Counted from the stretch's first letter, positions 35,326 to 45,142 are shown. The stretch: 64,000 nt of DNA from Candidatus Pseudoscillospira faecavium (GCA_904420565.1 CAJFVV010000024.1:1-64000); one strand, 5' to 3'. Program-made: numbers and translations. Notes: generated by a model from the letters alone, not told the origin.

Positions 35326-35979
35326 TTGCAGATATGCCTTTAATGCATCTGGCTGCAGCAAAATAACCGTGCGATACCCCAATGTAACCCAGTGTTTCCT
35401 GGCAAGCTGATTCAGCACCCGGCTGACAGTGACACGGCTGAGACCGAGCATGTAGCCAAGCTCCTCATGCGTACAGGAAATCGTGTGGTTATTGTCGCCT
35501 GTATCCATGTTTAACAGCAGGCGCACAATCCGTTTATCCGCAGTCAAAAACGAACTGGCATCCAGATGCGTAGAAAGCATGCGCACAGTCGCAGCCAGAT
35601 ATTGAAAGAAAAAGAAGGCAAGCGCGGGATATGCTTGCAGGCATTGCTCCAGTGCAGGCCGGTCAATGGCGGCTACAGTTGCATCGGTCATCAGCTGTGC
35701 AGAAGAGACCCGCGGTCCGCCATCAAAAAACGAAGCCTCTCCAAGAATATCGCCTCGTTTATAAATGGTGAGTAAATGTTCGTTCCCGTCTACAGAGCTG
35801 ATAAAACTTTTGATTCGGCCGGAAACAATGTAATAAAAACAATTTGCAGCATCCCCCTGATGATACAGCAGCTTGTTTTTTTGATAAGTGCGCACCTGAC
35901 CGGCACGGCGCAGCGGATGCCAGACATCTTTTGGAAGATCCAACGCTTCTGAGATAAAATATTCATATTGATGTTCCAT
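35323..35979 (-). CDS. Crp/Fnr family transcriptional regulator
   Basis: A 218-residue regulator. The N-terminal cyclic-nucleotide-type domain covers about 15-140 (YHQGDAANCFYYIVSGRIKS) and the C-terminal winged helix-turn-helix covers about 150-215 (HEELGYMLGLSRVTVSRVLN). No cluster of four Cys typical of FNR is seen, so a small-molecule sensor is more likely; the ligand is unknown. ATG at 35979-35977 with GGAGG 8 bases upstream. It is divergent from the leucine operon, which may be its target. Confidence 0.88.
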   Translation of the reverse strand: MEHQYEYFISEALDLPKDVWHPLRRAGQVRTYQKNKLLYHQGDAANCFYYIVSGRIKSFISSVDGNEHLLTIYKRGDILGEASFFDGGPRVSSAQLMTDATVAAIDRPALEQCLQAYPALAFFFFQYLAATVRMLSTHLDASSFLTADKRIVRLLLNMDTGDNNHTISCTHEELGYMLGLSRVTVSRVLNQLARKHWVTLGYRTVILLQPDALKAYLQ

Positions 35980-36093
35980 AAAACCAGCCTCCGCGTAAGA
36001 TTTTTATAAATTGTAACATAGTTTGCATTCTGCTGCAAGAAAGTATGTCATAATAGCAGTACTTTAGAAATGAAAATGGAGTGTGATGCTTTT

Positions 36094-37356
36094 ATGGGAA
36101 TGACGATGAGTCAGAAAATTCTGGCAGCGCATGCGGGATTGGATCACGTGGAGGCTGGACAGCTGATTGAATGCAAGCTGGATCTGGTGCTTGGAAACGA
36201 TATCACAACCCCGGTTGCAATCGGCGTGTTTGAGGATGCCGGACTCACACAGGTATTTGATCGCAACAAGATTGCCATTGTGCTGGATCATTACACGCCC
36301 TGCAAAGACATTAAAGCGGCGCAACTGTGTGCAACAGCACGAAATTTTGCCAAAAAACATGAGATTAAAAACTTTTTTGACGTTGGCACCGTGGGTGTGG
36401 AGCATGCGCTGATTCCGGAAAAGGGATTGGCGATTCCCGGCGACTGCATTATCGGCGCCGATTCCCATACCTGTACTTATGGCGCTTTGGGCGCATTTTC
36501 TACCGGTATCGGCTCTACAGATATGGCGGCTGGTATGGCCACCGGCACAGCGTGGTTTAAGGTGCCGCAGGCAATCAAAGTTGTTTTAACCGGAAAAAAG
36601 CAGAAATATGTCAGCGGCAAAGATGTCATTCTCCATTTGATTGGTCTGATCGGTGTGGATGGTGCGCTTTACCAAAGTTTGGAATTTACAGGCGAAGGTG
36701 TCAGTGCACTTTCTATGGATGATCGTTTCACCATTTCCAATATGGCCATTGAGTGTGGCGCCAAAAACGGTATTTTCCCCGTGGATGAAAAAACCATTGC
36801 TTATCTGGCTGGACGCACGGATCGTCAGTATACAAAGTTCGAAGCAGATCCTGATGCGGTGTATGCCCGCACCATCACCATTGATCTGGATACACTCAAG
36901 CCCACTGTGGCTATGCCGCATTTGCCCTCCAATACCAAAACGGTGGATGAAGTGGCCGGCATGCCGCTGCAGCAGGTTGTCATCGGTTCCTGCACCAACG
37001 GGCGTATTCAGGACTTGCGGGAAGCGGCTGAAATTATGAAGGGCAAAACCGTTGCTTCCAACATCCGCTGCATTGTCATTCCGGCCACGCAGGAAAGCTA
37101 TCTGCAGGCTGTAAAAGAAGGTTTGGTGGAAATCTTTATCAACGCCGGCTGCGCGGTGTCCACACCGACCTGCGGTCCCTGTTTGGGCGGCCATATGGGT
37201 GTGCTGGCGGACAACGAATGGGCTATTTCTACGACCAACCGGAATTTTGTCGGCCGCATGGGGCCCACTTCGTCCATGATCATTTTGGCCAGTCCGGCAG
37301 TCGCAGCGGCATCTGCGGTAAAAGGCTGCGTGGCTTCGCCTGAAGAAGTGGAATAA
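36094..37356 (+). CDS. leuC: 3-isopropylmalate dehydratase large subunit
   Basis: Second step of leucine synthesis: isomerises 2- to 3-isopropylmalate with an Fe-S cluster shared with Leu[21 protein letters not shown] and the Cys of [11 protein letters not shown] and [11 protein letters not shown] are the cluster ligands. The start [16 protein letters not shown] matches clostridial LeuC; an earlier ATG at 36070 is possible but not needed. 420 residues. Upstream leuA is not in the window. leuD follows 14 bases later. Confidence 0.94.
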   Translation: MGMTMSQKILAAHAGLDHVEAGQLIECKLDLVLGNDITTPVAIGVFEDAGLTQVFDRNKIAIVLDHYTPCKDIKAAQLCATARNFAKKHEIKNFFDVGTVGVEHALIPEKGLAIPGDCIIGADSHTCTYGALGAFSTGIGSTDMAAGMATGTAWFKVPQAIKVVLTGKKQKYVSGKDVILHLIGLIGVDGALYQSLEFTGEGVSALSMDDRFTISNMAIECGAKNGIFPVDEKTIAYLAGRTDRQYTKFEADPDAVYARTITIDLDTLKPTVAMPHLPSNTKTVDEVAGMPLQQVVIGSCTNGRIQDLREAAEIMKGKTVASNIRCIVIPATQESYLQAVKEGLVEIFINAGCAVSTPTCGPCLGGHMGVLADNEWAISTTNRNFVGRMGPTSSMIILASPAVAAASAVKGCVASPEEVE

Positions 37357-37370
37357 AGGAGGAAGAGATT

Positions 37371-37859
37371 ATGGCAAAAGTATATAAATATGGAGATAAT
37401 GTGGATACGGATGTCATCATCCCGGCAAGATATTTGAATGCTCCGGAAAAGAGTGAGCTGGCCAAGCATTGTATGGAAGATATCGATTTGGAATTTGCCA
37501 AAACTGTGCAGCCGGGCGATTTTATTGTGGCAGGTGCCAATTTCGGCTGCGGTTCTTCCAGGGAGCATGCCCCAATTGCCATTCAGGCCTGTGGAGTCAA
37601 ATGTGTCATCGCAAAGAGTTTTGCGCGCATTTTCTACCGCAATGCCATTAATATCGGTTTTCCGATTATGGAATGCCCTAAAGCAGCGGAAGACATTGAA
37701 GCGGGAGATGCGGTCAGTGTCAACTTTTCTACCGGTGTGATTACCAATGAAACCAAAGGCAAAACCTATCAAAGCGCACCCTTTCCTGAGTTTGTCAACG
37801 GTATTATTGAAGCCGGCGGATTGATGAACTCTTTGAAAAAACGCGGTTTGGCTAAATAA
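37371..37859 (+). CDS. leuD: 3-isopropylmalate dehydratase small subunit
   Basis: Partner of LeuC. The conserved segment DNVDTDVIIPARYL at about 8-21, GANFGCGSSREHAP and GVKCVIAKSFARIFYRNAIN are diagnostic. 162 residues, the short clostridial/archaeal LeuD type. AAAGGAGGAAGAG precedes ATG 37371. Together with leuB it forms a leucine operon. Confidence 0.95.
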   Translation: MAKVYKYGDNVDTDVIIPARYLNAPEKSELAKHCMEDIDLEFAKTVQPGDFIVAGANFGCGSSREHAPIAIQACGVKCVIAKSFARIFYRNAINIGFPIMECPKAAEDIEAGDAVSVNFSTGVITNETKGKTYQSAPFPEFVNGIIEAGGLMNSLKKRGLAK

Positions 37860-37880
37860 AACGGAGAAGAGGAAGCATTT

Positions 37881-38963
37881 ATGGAATATAAAATTGCATT
37901 GATTCGGGGTGATGGCATTGGTCCGGAAATTGTGGAAGAGGCCGTTCATGTCATTAATACGATCGGGAGAAGATATGGTCATCAGTTTATATATACCGAT
38001 GTCGATTTAGGTGGTTGCGCTACAGACAAATATGGTGTATCCTATCCTGAGGGGACAGCAGAGAAGTGCAAGGCCTGTGATGCCGTACTGTTGGGCGCGG
38101 TCGGTGGCCCGAAATGGGGACCGGATAAACCTGCCGAACAGCGGCCGGAGACGGCGCTGCTGGCGATTCGGAAAGATCTTGGCCTGTATGCCAATTTGCG
38201 CCATGCAACTTTGCGGCCGGCTTTGGTGGATGCCTCTCCGCTGAAAAAAGAGACAGCGGAAAAGGGCATCGATATCATGATGGTTCGTGAATTGATCGGC
38301 GGTATCTACTTTGGAAAACGCGGCCGTTATGAGACAGAAGACCGCGGCGTGGAATGCACCGATTTGATGGCATACAGCGAAATGGAAATCGAGCGTATCG
38401 GCCGCCGTGCTTTTGAATTGGCGCAGAAGCGTCATAAGCGCGTAGCTTCTGTTGACAAGGCCAATGTTTTGGAAACTTCCCGCCTGTGGCGCGCAACGAT
38501 GCACCGTATCGCGGCAGATTACCCAGATGTGGAGCTGGAAGATGTACTGGTGGACAACTGTGCCATGCAGCTGGTACGGGATCCTTCTCAGTTTGATGTG
38601 ATTGTAACCGAGAATATGTTCGGTGATATTTTGTCTGACGAGGCCAGCATGGTAACAGGTTCTTTGGGCTTGCTGCCCTCGGCTTCCATCGGAAGTCATG
38701 CTCCGGCGCTGTATGAGCCAATTCATGGCAGTGCCCCTGATATTGCCGGGCAGGACAAGGCCAACCCGATTGCAACGATTCTGTCTGTGGCAATGATGTT
38801 TAAGTATTCTTTTGATCTGCCGCAGGAATCGGAGGCGATTGAGCAGGCTGTTGATGCAGTTTTGGCTGCAGGTTGGCACACCGCAGATACCATGGGAAGT
38901 GATGACAAGCTGGTTGGATGCCAGGAGATGGGGCGCTTGATTTGCGAGGAATTGGAACGATAA
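37881..38963 (+). CDS. leuB: 3-isopropylmalate dehydrogenase
   Basis: Oxidatively decarboxylates 3-isopropylmalate with NAD+, the third leucine step. GDGIGPEIVEEAV, the substrate-binding RELIGGIYFGKRGRYE and the metal site TENMFGDILSDEASMVTGSL are intact, as is EPIHGSAPDIAGQ. 360 residues. GGAGAAGAGGAAG precedes ATG 37881. Last gene of the leuCDB set; coaX follows 32 bases later. Confidence 0.95.
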   Translation: MEYKIALIRGDGIGPEIVEEAVHVINTIGRRYGHQFIYTDVDLGGCATDKYGVSYPEGTAEKCKACDAVLLGAVGGPKWGPDKPAEQRPETALLAIRKDLGLYANLRHATLRPALVDASPLKKETAEKGIDIMMVRELIGGIYFGKRGRYETEDRGVECTDLMAYSEMEIERIGRRAFELAQKRHKRVASVDKANVLETSRLWRATMHRIAADYPDVELEDVLVDNCAMQLVRDPSQFDVIVTENMFGDILSDEASMVTGSLGLLPSASIGSHAPALYEPIHGSAPDIAGQDKANPIATILSVAMMFKYSFDLPQESEAIEQAVDAVLAAGWHTADTMGSDDKLVGCQEMGRLICEELER

Positions 38964-38995
38964 AAAGCGTTTTTTAATCTGGAAAGGAGTCTATT

Positions 38996-39766
38996 ATGCT
39001 GCTTGCTTTGGATGTGGGCAATCTGACGATGTCCATCGGGTTATTTGACAGAGAGGGGAATTTGAAATTTTTAGCTGTCCTTGACACGGATAAATCCAAA
39101 ACGGCAGACCAGATTGCAATTGATCTGATGAATCTTTTTCAGCTATATCACTACGATTTGCGCAGTGTCAGCGGGAGCATTTTCTGCAGCGTTGTGCCGC
39201 CAATGGATTTCGGCATCGAAAAAGCGTTGACACGGCTGTTTGGAAAACCGCCAATCCGGGTGGGTCCCGGTGTGAAAACCGGGCTCAACATTCGCACGGA
39301 AATTCATACCCAGTTGGGTGTGGATCTGGTTTGCGGCGCAGTTGCAGCTATCAACAAGTTTAAACCGCCGATTATTATGATTGTAATGGGAACAGCTACG
39401 GTTTTCTGTTATATTACAGAAAAAAAGAGCTTTGAAGGTGGGCTGCTGTTCCCGGGGGTAACAGTTTCCATGGAAGCACTTTCCAAACGCACAGCCCAGT
39501 TGCCGGATGTTTCTTTTGTGAAACCGGTTTCTTTAATCGGGAAAAATACCGAGGATTGCATGCAGTCCGGCATTGTCTATGGAACGGCTGCCATGATGGA
39601 TGGGATTATCGACCGCATTCAGGCGTTAACCGGAAAAGATGCGTCGATTGTTGTCACTGGACCAAATGCACCGGTGATTGTCCGCTATTGCAACAATCAC
39701 ATTACCTATGATAAAAATCTTGTAATGGATGGACTTTACCAGATTTATTGCAAAAACAAAACTTGA
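38996..39766 (+). CDS. coaX: Type III pantothenate kinase family (CoaX) with altered motifs
   Basis: A 256-residue ASKHA-fold protein of the CoaX family, which makes phosphopantothenate in CoA synthesis. Phosphate-binding ALDVGNL at 4-10 (usual DVGNT), the catalytic Asp110 in LGVDLVCGAVAA and MGTATVFCY at 131-139 are recognisable. The usual Asp-Phe-Gly-Thr-Ala-Thr reads Val-Met-Gly-Thr-Ala-Thr, so an Asp involved in metal or substrate binding is missing (see findings). AAAGGAG precedes ATG 38996. A terminator follows. Confidence 0.78.
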   Translation: MLLALDVGNLTMSIGLFDREGNLKFLAVLDTDKSKTADQIAIDLMNLFQLYHYDLRSVSGSIFCSVVPPMDFGIEKALTRLFGKPPIRVGPGVKTGLNIRTEIHTQLGVDLVCGAVAAINKFKPPIIMIVMGTATVFCYITEKKSFEGGLLFPGVTVSMEALSKRTAQLPDVSFVKPVSLIGKNTEDCMQSGIVYGTAAMMDGIIDRIQALTGKDASIVVTGPNAPVIVRYCNNHITYDKNLVMDGLYQIYCKNKT

Positions 39767-39770
39767 ATGA

Positions 39771-39810
39771 AAAATATCCCATTTATCTGCAAATACATGG
39801 GATATTTTTA
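39771..39810 (+). terminator. Rho-independent terminator after coaX
   Basis: Perfect 12-bp repeat AAAATATCCCAT (39771-39782) and ATGGGATATTTT (39797-39808), 14-base loop, T run. Confidence 0.8.
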
Positions 39811-39847
39811 TAAAAGGAATTTGTTTGAAACGTTTTCCACTTCATTC

Positions 39848-39876
39848 TTGCGCATCAAAACATTCCATATTATAAT
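39848..39876 (+). promoter_or_regulatory. Sigma-A promoter of the aminotransferase gene
   Basis: TTGCGC at 39848-39853, 17-base spacer, perfect TATAAT at 39871-39876, 37 bases before the gene. Confidence 0.6.
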
Positions 39877-39913
39877 AATATGGCTATCAATAATCAGAGA
39901 GGGCTGAGCAGAG

Positions 39914-41110
39914 ATGAAAGAATTGTCCAGAATCGCATCTGCCATTGCGCCATCCAGCACGCTGGCAATCAATAATCTTTATAAACAGTTGAAAGCAGAG
40001 GGAAAAGATGCTTTGGGATTTGGTGTGGGTGAACCGGATTTTAATACACCTGAACCCATTAAGGCGGCAGGTATTCGGGCTATCAAAGAGAATCAGACGA
40101 AGTACACTGCGGCTTCTGGCACGCAGGAGTTAAAAGAGGCAATCTGCTATAGACTGGAGCAGGATTTTGGTGTGCAGTATACGCCGTCCGAAATTGCCGT
40201 AGCCAGCGGCGCCAAGCACAGCCTCTATATTGCGCTGCAGTGCCTGCTCAATCCGGGCGATGAAGTTATTCTGCCTGCACCATATTGGGTAAGTTATATT
40301 GAGATGATCCGTATGTGCGGGGGGGTGCCGGTGGTCATTCCTACAAGCCATGAGGAGCATTTCAAGATTACACCGGAGCAGTTGCACGCCGCCGTAACAG
40401 AAAAGACTAAAGCGATCATTCTCAATAATCCGTCCAACCCCACCGGCATGATTTACAATAAGGATGAACTTGCCGCACTGGCGGCCGTTTGTGTGGATGC
40501 GGATCTTTATATGATTGCTGATGAAATTTATTATTGCCTGGTATATGATGGGCGGCCTTTTACCAGCATGATTTCTTTGGGAGAGGATGTGCGCGCCCGC
40601 ACAATTCTGGTTAACGGCGTTTCAAAAGCATATGCGATGACTGGGTGGCGGATCGGTTACACAGCAGCACCAGCTTCTATCACAAAAGTGATGAGTAATT
40701 ATCTGGGGCACTCTACTGCTGCGCCCAGTACGATTTCCCAGGCTGCTGCGGTGGAAGCTTTTCGGGGCAGCCAGGAGAGTGTGTATCAGATGCGCGCCGC
40801 TTTTGAAGAGCGCCGTAACTATATGGTGCAGCGTATGAATGCCATTGCGCATGTCAGTTGTTTGAAACCGGAAGGTGCCTTTTATGTAATGATGAATTTG
40901 GATGAAATTCTGGGTCATACCATCCGCGGGCATCAAATTCACACCTCGGCAGACTTTGCTTCAGCATTTGTACAGGAGGAAATGGTCGCTACAGTTCCAG
41001 GCAGTGCCTTTGGCGCCGATCACTACATCCGCTGGTCCTATGCCACAGATATGGATACCATTCAAAAAGCAATGGATCGACTCGAATCTTTTGTACAAGA
41101 CATTCAATAA
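39914..41110 (+). CDS. Aspartate / class I-II aminotransferase (PLP)
   Basis: A 398-residue PLP aminotransferase of the AspC/AspB type. LGFGVGEPDFNTPEPI, the NPSNPTGMIY motif and the PLP-lysine motif VNGVSKAYAMTGWRIGYTAA (Lys in SKAYAM) are present; the substrate Arg is near the C-terminal YIRWSYAT. Such enzymes exchange Asp/Glu with oxaloacetate or 2-oxoglutarate; the exact substrate cannot be fixed from sequence. It has its own promoter. ATG at 39914. Confidence 0.9.
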   Translation: MKELSRIASAIAPSSTLAINNLYKQLKAEGKDALGFGVGEPDFNTPEPIKAAGIRAIKENQTKYTAASGTQELKEAICYRLEQDFGVQYTPSEIAVASGAKHSLYIALQCLLNPGDEVILPAPYWVSYIEMIRMCGGVPVVIPTSHEEHFKITPEQLHAAVTEKTKAIILNNPSNPTGMIYNKDELAALAAVCVDADLYMIADEIYYCLVYDGRPFTSMISLGEDVRARTILVNGVSKAYAMTGWRIGYTAAPASITKVMSNYLGHSTAAPSTISQAAAVEAFRGSQESVYQMRAAFEERRNYMVQRMNAIAHVSCLKPEGAFYVMMNLDEILGHTIRGHQIHTSADFASAFVQEEMVATVPGSAFGADHYIRWSYATDMDTIQKAMDRLESFVQDIQ

Positions 41111-41168
41111 TCGTACAGCAGAAGTTTCAGTGAAAGGGCGCTTGTTCGCTTCTGCTGCGGTCCTTTCG

Positions 41169-41198
41169 TTGACGATATTTGTACCCGTATGCTATCAT
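41169..41198 (+). promoter_or_regulatory. Candidate sigma-A promoter of purB
   Basis: TTGACG at 41169-41174 and TATCAT at 41193-41198 with an 18-base spacer, about 52 bases before the purB start. Confidence 0.5.
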
Positions 41199-41250
41199 AC
41201 GCTCAGGAAATTTTTTAGAGTAGAATAAGAACAGAAGAGGTTGATACGAG

Positions 41251-42687
41251 ATGAAGAACACTTATGAAAGCCCATTAGCATCGCGCTATGCCAGCGATGA
41301 AATGCTGTATATTTTTTCTCCGGACAAAAAATTCTCAACTTGGCGCCGGCTCTGGATAGCTTTAGCCCGTGCCGAAAAAGAACTGGGCCTCACGCAAATC
41401 ACGGATGAAATGATTGCGGAAATGGAAGCCCATGTTGATGATATCAACTATGATGTAGCAGCAGAAGAAGAAAAGCGGCTGCGCCATGATGTGATGGCGC
41501 ATGTACATGCATATGGTGCACAATGCCCCAAAGCAAAAGGAATTATCCATTTGGGTGCCACCAGCTGCTATGTGGGCGACAATACAGATATCATTATTAT
41601 GCGGGAAGGTCTTATGCTGATCCGCAGCAAAGTCGTTCGTGTGCTGGCAGCATTGGCTCAGTTTGCAGATACTTATAAAGCTATGCCGACACTTGGTTTC
41701 ACTCATTTTCAGGCAGCCCAGATGGTGACGGTTGGAAAACGTGCAACTCTTTGGATGAATGAGCTTCTGATGGACTTAAGTGAGCTGAATTTCCGAATTG
41801 AACATATGCAGCTTTTGGGGTCTAAGGGAACAACTGGCACACAGGCGAGTTTTATGGAGCTTTTTGCCGGGGATACAGATAAAATCAAAGACATGGAGAA
41901 GAAAATTGCGGCAGAAATGGGCTTTGATTCCGTTGTTCCGGTTTCTGGGCAAACTTATTCCCGGAAAGTGGATGCTGCCATTGTATCGACGCTTTCTGGT
42001 ATTGCGCAGAGCGCTTCCAAGTTTGCCACAGATATCCGGCTGCTGTGCCATTTAAAAGAAGTGGAAGAACCTTTTGAAAAGAATCAGATCGGATCTTCTG
42101 CCATGCCTTATAAGCGTAATCCTATGCGGTGTGAGCGTATTTGCTCTCTGGCGCGCTATGTCATTGCAGATGCGGCAAATCCGGCAGTGACTGCTGCAAC
42201 ACAATGGTTTGAACGGACATTAGACGATTCTGCCAATAAACGTATTTGTATTCCTGAAGCGTTTTTGGCAGTGGATGCTATTTTAAATATCTATTTGAAT
42301 GTAGCCTCAGGGCTGATTGTGCATCCGAAAGTGATTGAAAAGCATATTATGGCGGAATTGCCGTTTATGGCTTCCGAAAATATTATGATGGATGCAGTCC
42401 TGCGCGGCGGTGATCGTCAGGAACTTCACGAAGAAATTCGTCTGATGTCCCTTGAAGCTGGTAAAAATGTCAAGGAACGAGGATTGGAAAACAATCTGAT
42501 TGATTTGATTTCTGAGAATCCCAAATTCGGCATGAGCAGGGAGGAGCTGATGGTGCATATGAAACCAGAAGCCTATATTGGCCGCTGCCCGCAGCAGGTA
42601 GAGGAATTTCTGGAATATTGTGTGAAACCGGCTATTGCACCATATGCCGATGAATTGAGCAAAGAAGCAACTGCACTGAAGGTGTGA
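41251..42687 (+). CDS. purB: Adenylosuccinate lyase
   Basis: Acts twice in purine synthesis, splitting SAICAR and adenylosuccinate with release of fumarate. The catalytic His-containing LGATSCYVGDNTD, THFQAAQMVTVGKR and the superfamily signature SSAMPYKRNPMRCERI at about 284-299 are intact. 478 residues. ATG 41251 follows AGAAGAGG. Confidence 0.94.
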   Translation: MKNTYESPLASRYASDEMLYIFSPDKKFSTWRRLWIALARAEKELGLTQITDEMIAEMEAHVDDINYDVAAEEEKRLRHDVMAHVHAYGAQCPKAKGIIHLGATSCYVGDNTDIIIMREGLMLIRSKVVRVLAALAQFADTYKAMPTLGFTHFQAAQMVTVGKRATLWMNELLMDLSELNFRIEHMQLLGSKGTTGTQASFMELFAGDTDKIKDMEKKIAAEMGFDSVVPVSGQTYSRKVDAAIVSTLSGIAQSASKFATDIRLLCHLKEVEEPFEKNQIGSSAMPYKRNPMRCERICSLARYVIADAANPAVTAATQWFERTLDDSANKRICIPEAFLAVDAILNIYLNVASGLIVHPKVIEKHIMAELPFMASENIMMDAVLRGGDRQELHEEIRLMSLEAGKNVKERGLENNLIDLISENPKFGMSREELMVHMKPEAYIGRCPQQVEEFLEYCVKPAIAPYADELSKEATALKV

Positions 42688-42700
42688 GCACCTGCCATGC

Positions 42701-42736
42701 AAATCCCGCGAAAACAGTTGTTTTCGCGGGATTTAT
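42701..42736 (+). terminator. Rho-independent terminator after purB
   Basis: Perfect 15-bp repeat AAATCCCGCGAAAAC (42701-42715) and GTTTTCGCGGGATTT (42720-42734), loop AGTT. The following T run is short. Confidence 0.75.
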
Positions 42737-42737
42737 A

Positions 42738-42766
42738 TTGACTTTATTTAGATATCTATCTATAAT
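42738..42766 (+). promoter_or_regulatory. Sigma-A promoter of secD-secF
   Basis: TTGACT at 42738-42743, 17-base spacer, perfect TATAAT at 42761-42766. Among the best matches in the window. Confidence 0.75.
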
Positions 42767-42841
42767 AAAACATTGTACTTATAAGGCCAACAATGATAAG
42801 TACGACTCATAAAGAAAAATACAGTGATGGGAGATTCGAAA

Positions 42842-44158
42842 ATGAAAAAAAGGTACAACCCGGCCGGCTTTATTGTTATTTTGCTGGTCATTGTGCTGGG
42901 TACATGGACGATCTTCAACGGCTTGAATTTGGGCATTGCCAAGCTTCCAAATGTTCAGGACGGCGTTGTCTTAGGGCTGGATCTTGTCGGTGGCGCTGAA
43001 ATTACTTATGAAGCCGATTTGGAGGATGCCGGTGATATCTCGGCTGAGGAATTGAGCGAAGGTATGCGTTCTGCACAAACGATGCTGCGTCAGCGTTTGA
43101 CAACATTAGGTTACACGGAAGCAGACGTGTATCTGTCTGGCGACGATCGTATTGTTGTTGCCATACCTAATATTGACAATCCGGAAGAAGCCGTTCAGAT
43201 GTTGGGTTCCACTGCAGAGGTCACGTTCTCTGATGCGGATGGCAATGTTATTCTGACCGGTGATGACTTGACAGGTGCCAGTGTGGCCTATGGCGATATT
43301 GACCAATCCGGATTTAATCAGTATTATGTTGATGTTGCTTTGAGCAGTGAAGGACAGGCAAAATTTACTGAGGCTACAAAAGAGGTTGCCAGCCGTACCG
43401 ATGGGAGCAATTATATTTCCATCAGCATGGATGACCAGGTTATCAGTTCTCCTTATGTTTCTTCAGAATATGCTGCAACCGGCATCAACAGTGAGCATGT
43501 TTCCATTACGCTGGGCAGCAATGCCACGCAGGAATATGCTTCTCAGCTGGCAGGACTGATTGCATCGGGGCAGCTTCCGTTTTCTTTAACCAATATTCAG
43601 TTGGATTCTGTTTCTGCAACTCTGGGGCTGCAGGCCCTGAATACCAGTATTCAGGCCGCAATTATTGGTCTGATTTTAATTATTCTTTTCATGGTGTTTT
43701 ATTATCGGGTGCTCGGCCTTGCATCGGCGATTTCTCTGATTTTCTTTGCCGTTGTTTTTGTAAATGTCATTTCGTTCAGTCATTTGAATTTGACGCTGGC
43801 GGGCATTGCTGGTATTATTTTGACGCTGGGCATGGCTGTGGATGCCAACGTGATTATTTTCGAGCGTATTAAGGAAGAGTTGCAGGCTGGCCGCACTGTG
43901 CGCGTTGCAATGGATGCGGGATTTAAGAATGCTTTTTCCGCTATTCTTGACTCCAACATTACTACTTGCATTGCAGCATGCTGCTTGTGGTGGCAGGGAA
44001 CAGGTACGATTGTCGGATTTGCCAAGACGCTGTTGATTGGTGTTATTCTGTCGATGTTTACCATGATTGTGATTACACGTGTGATTCTCAGAACCTTCTC
44101 CAATCGCACACCCAAAAGTTTGGCAGCTTATGGCGTGAAAAAAGGAGGTGCTGAATAA
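42842..44158 (+). CDS. secD: Protein translocase subunit SecD
   Basis: An RND-family part of the Sec export channel, using proton motive force to help release exported proteins. An N-terminal helix (FIVILLVIVLGTWTIF), an extracytoplasmic domain, and five C-terminal helices (AAIIGLILIILFMVFYYRVL onward, with GMAVDANVIIFERIKEEL) are present. 438 residues; short SecD without the extra E. coli domain. GGGAG at 42829-42833 selects ATG 42842. secF follows. Confidence 0.94.
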   Translation: MKKRYNPAGFIVILLVIVLGTWTIFNGLNLGIAKLPNVQDGVVLGLDLVGGAEITYEADLEDAGDISAEELSEGMRSAQTMLRQRLTTLGYTEADVYLSGDDRIVVAIPNIDNPEEAVQMLGSTAEVTFSDADGNVILTGDDLTGASVAYGDIDQSGFNQYYVDVALSSEGQAKFTEATKEVASRTDGSNYISISMDDQVISSPYVSSEYAATGINSEHVSITLGSNATQEYASQLAGLIASGQLPFSLTNIQLDSVSATLGLQALNTSIQAAIIGLILIILFMVFYYRVLGLASAISLIFFAVVFVNVISFSHLNLTLAGIAGIILTLGMAVDANVIIFERIKEELQAGRTVRVAMDAGFKNAFSAILDSNITTCIAACCLWWQGTGTIVGFAKTLLIGVILSMFTMIVITRVILRTFSNRTPKSLAAYGVKKGGAE

Positions 44159-44160
44159 TC

Positions 44161-45090
44161 ATGAAAGATTTTACAAAATCTAAATTCAGTTTTGTGAAAA
44201 AATTTAAGATTTTCGGCGTTATTTCTCTGATTTTGGCAGGCATCGGTTTGGGTTGCTTTTTGGCTACAGTCTTTGGGGCAAGTCCTTTTAACTTTGATAT
44301 CGAATTTGCAGGTGGCGTGAAATCCATCTATGCATTGGGCGTCGACGTTGACCGCACTGTAACGGAACAACTCGATACGATTGTTTATGATGTCACAGGT
44401 GCCCATGCCTCTTCGATTCAGGCAACTGGTACAGACGGACAAAGTGTTCAGATCAAAACCTTAGAGCTCGACAGTGAGACCCGCGATGCCTTGTTTACAG
44501 CCATTCAAGAGGCTTATCCTGGCACAGAAATGACAGATTCGGGTTATATATCTGCAACAGTGGGCGATGATTTGAAAGCTGCTGCGGTTAAAGCATCTCT
44601 TTTAGCCATATTGCTGATTTTGGTTTATATTACCATTCGGTTTGAATTTCGCTCTGGCTTGGCAGCTGTGGTAACGTTATGCCATGATATCTGTGTCATG
44701 ATGGCGTTCTTTGCGATTTTCCAGCTGCCGATTAATATGAATTTCATTGCAGCAGCATTGACCATCCTCGGTTATTCCATCAATGCCACTATTGTTATCT
44801 TTGACCGGATTCGCGAAAATTCCAAGGGTATCGGAGATAACAAGATTTTTGCCGAGATTACGGATCGCAGTATTTTACAGACAATAGCAAGAAGTATCAA
44901 TACATCGTTGACGACATTAATTCCTATCGTGTTAATTTTAATTTTGGGTGTGCCATCGATTCAGAATTTTGCCATTGCGTTGATTGTCGGTATTGTCAGC
45001 GGAACATATTCTTCGGTATTTATTGCCGGACCGCTGTGGGTTACACTGAAAAAACTCGGTAAAAAGAATGCTGAGAAGGCAAAAGCATAA
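44161..45090 (+). CDS. secF: Protein translocase subunit SecF
   Basis: Partner of SecD. N-terminal helix (IFGVISLILAGIGLGCFLA), FNFDIEFAGGVKSIYALG, then five membrane helices ending LWVTLKKLGKKNAEKAKA. The INATIVIFDRIRENSK motif in the middle is diagnostic of SecF. AAAAGGAGG lies 11 bases before ATG 44161. 309 residues. A terminator follows. Confidence 0.94.
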   Translation: MKDFTKSKFSFVKKFKIFGVISLILAGIGLGCFLATVFGASPFNFDIEFAGGVKSIYALGVDVDRTVTEQLDTIVYDVTGAHASSIQATGTDGQSVQIKTLELDSETRDALFTAIQEAYPGTEMTDSGYISATVGDDLKAAAVKASLLAILLILVYITIRFEFRSGLAAVVTLCHDICVMMAFFAIFQLPINMNFIAAALTILGYSINATIVIFDRIRENSKGIGDNKIFAEITDRSILQTIARSINTSLTTLIPIVLILILGVPSIQNFAIALIVGIVSGTYSSVFIAGPLWVTLKKLGKKNAEKAKA

Positions 45091-45103
45091 ATGTTATTTT
45101 CAA

Positions 45104-45142
45104 AACAGAGCAGATGAAACAAATGTTTCGTCTGCTCTGTTT
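45104..45142 (+). terminator. Rho-independent terminator after secF
   Basis: 17-bp inverted repeat AACAGAGCAGATGAAAC (45104-45120) and GTTTCGTCTGCTCTGTT (45125-45141) with one G-U pair, 4-base loop, short T run. Confidence 0.75.
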
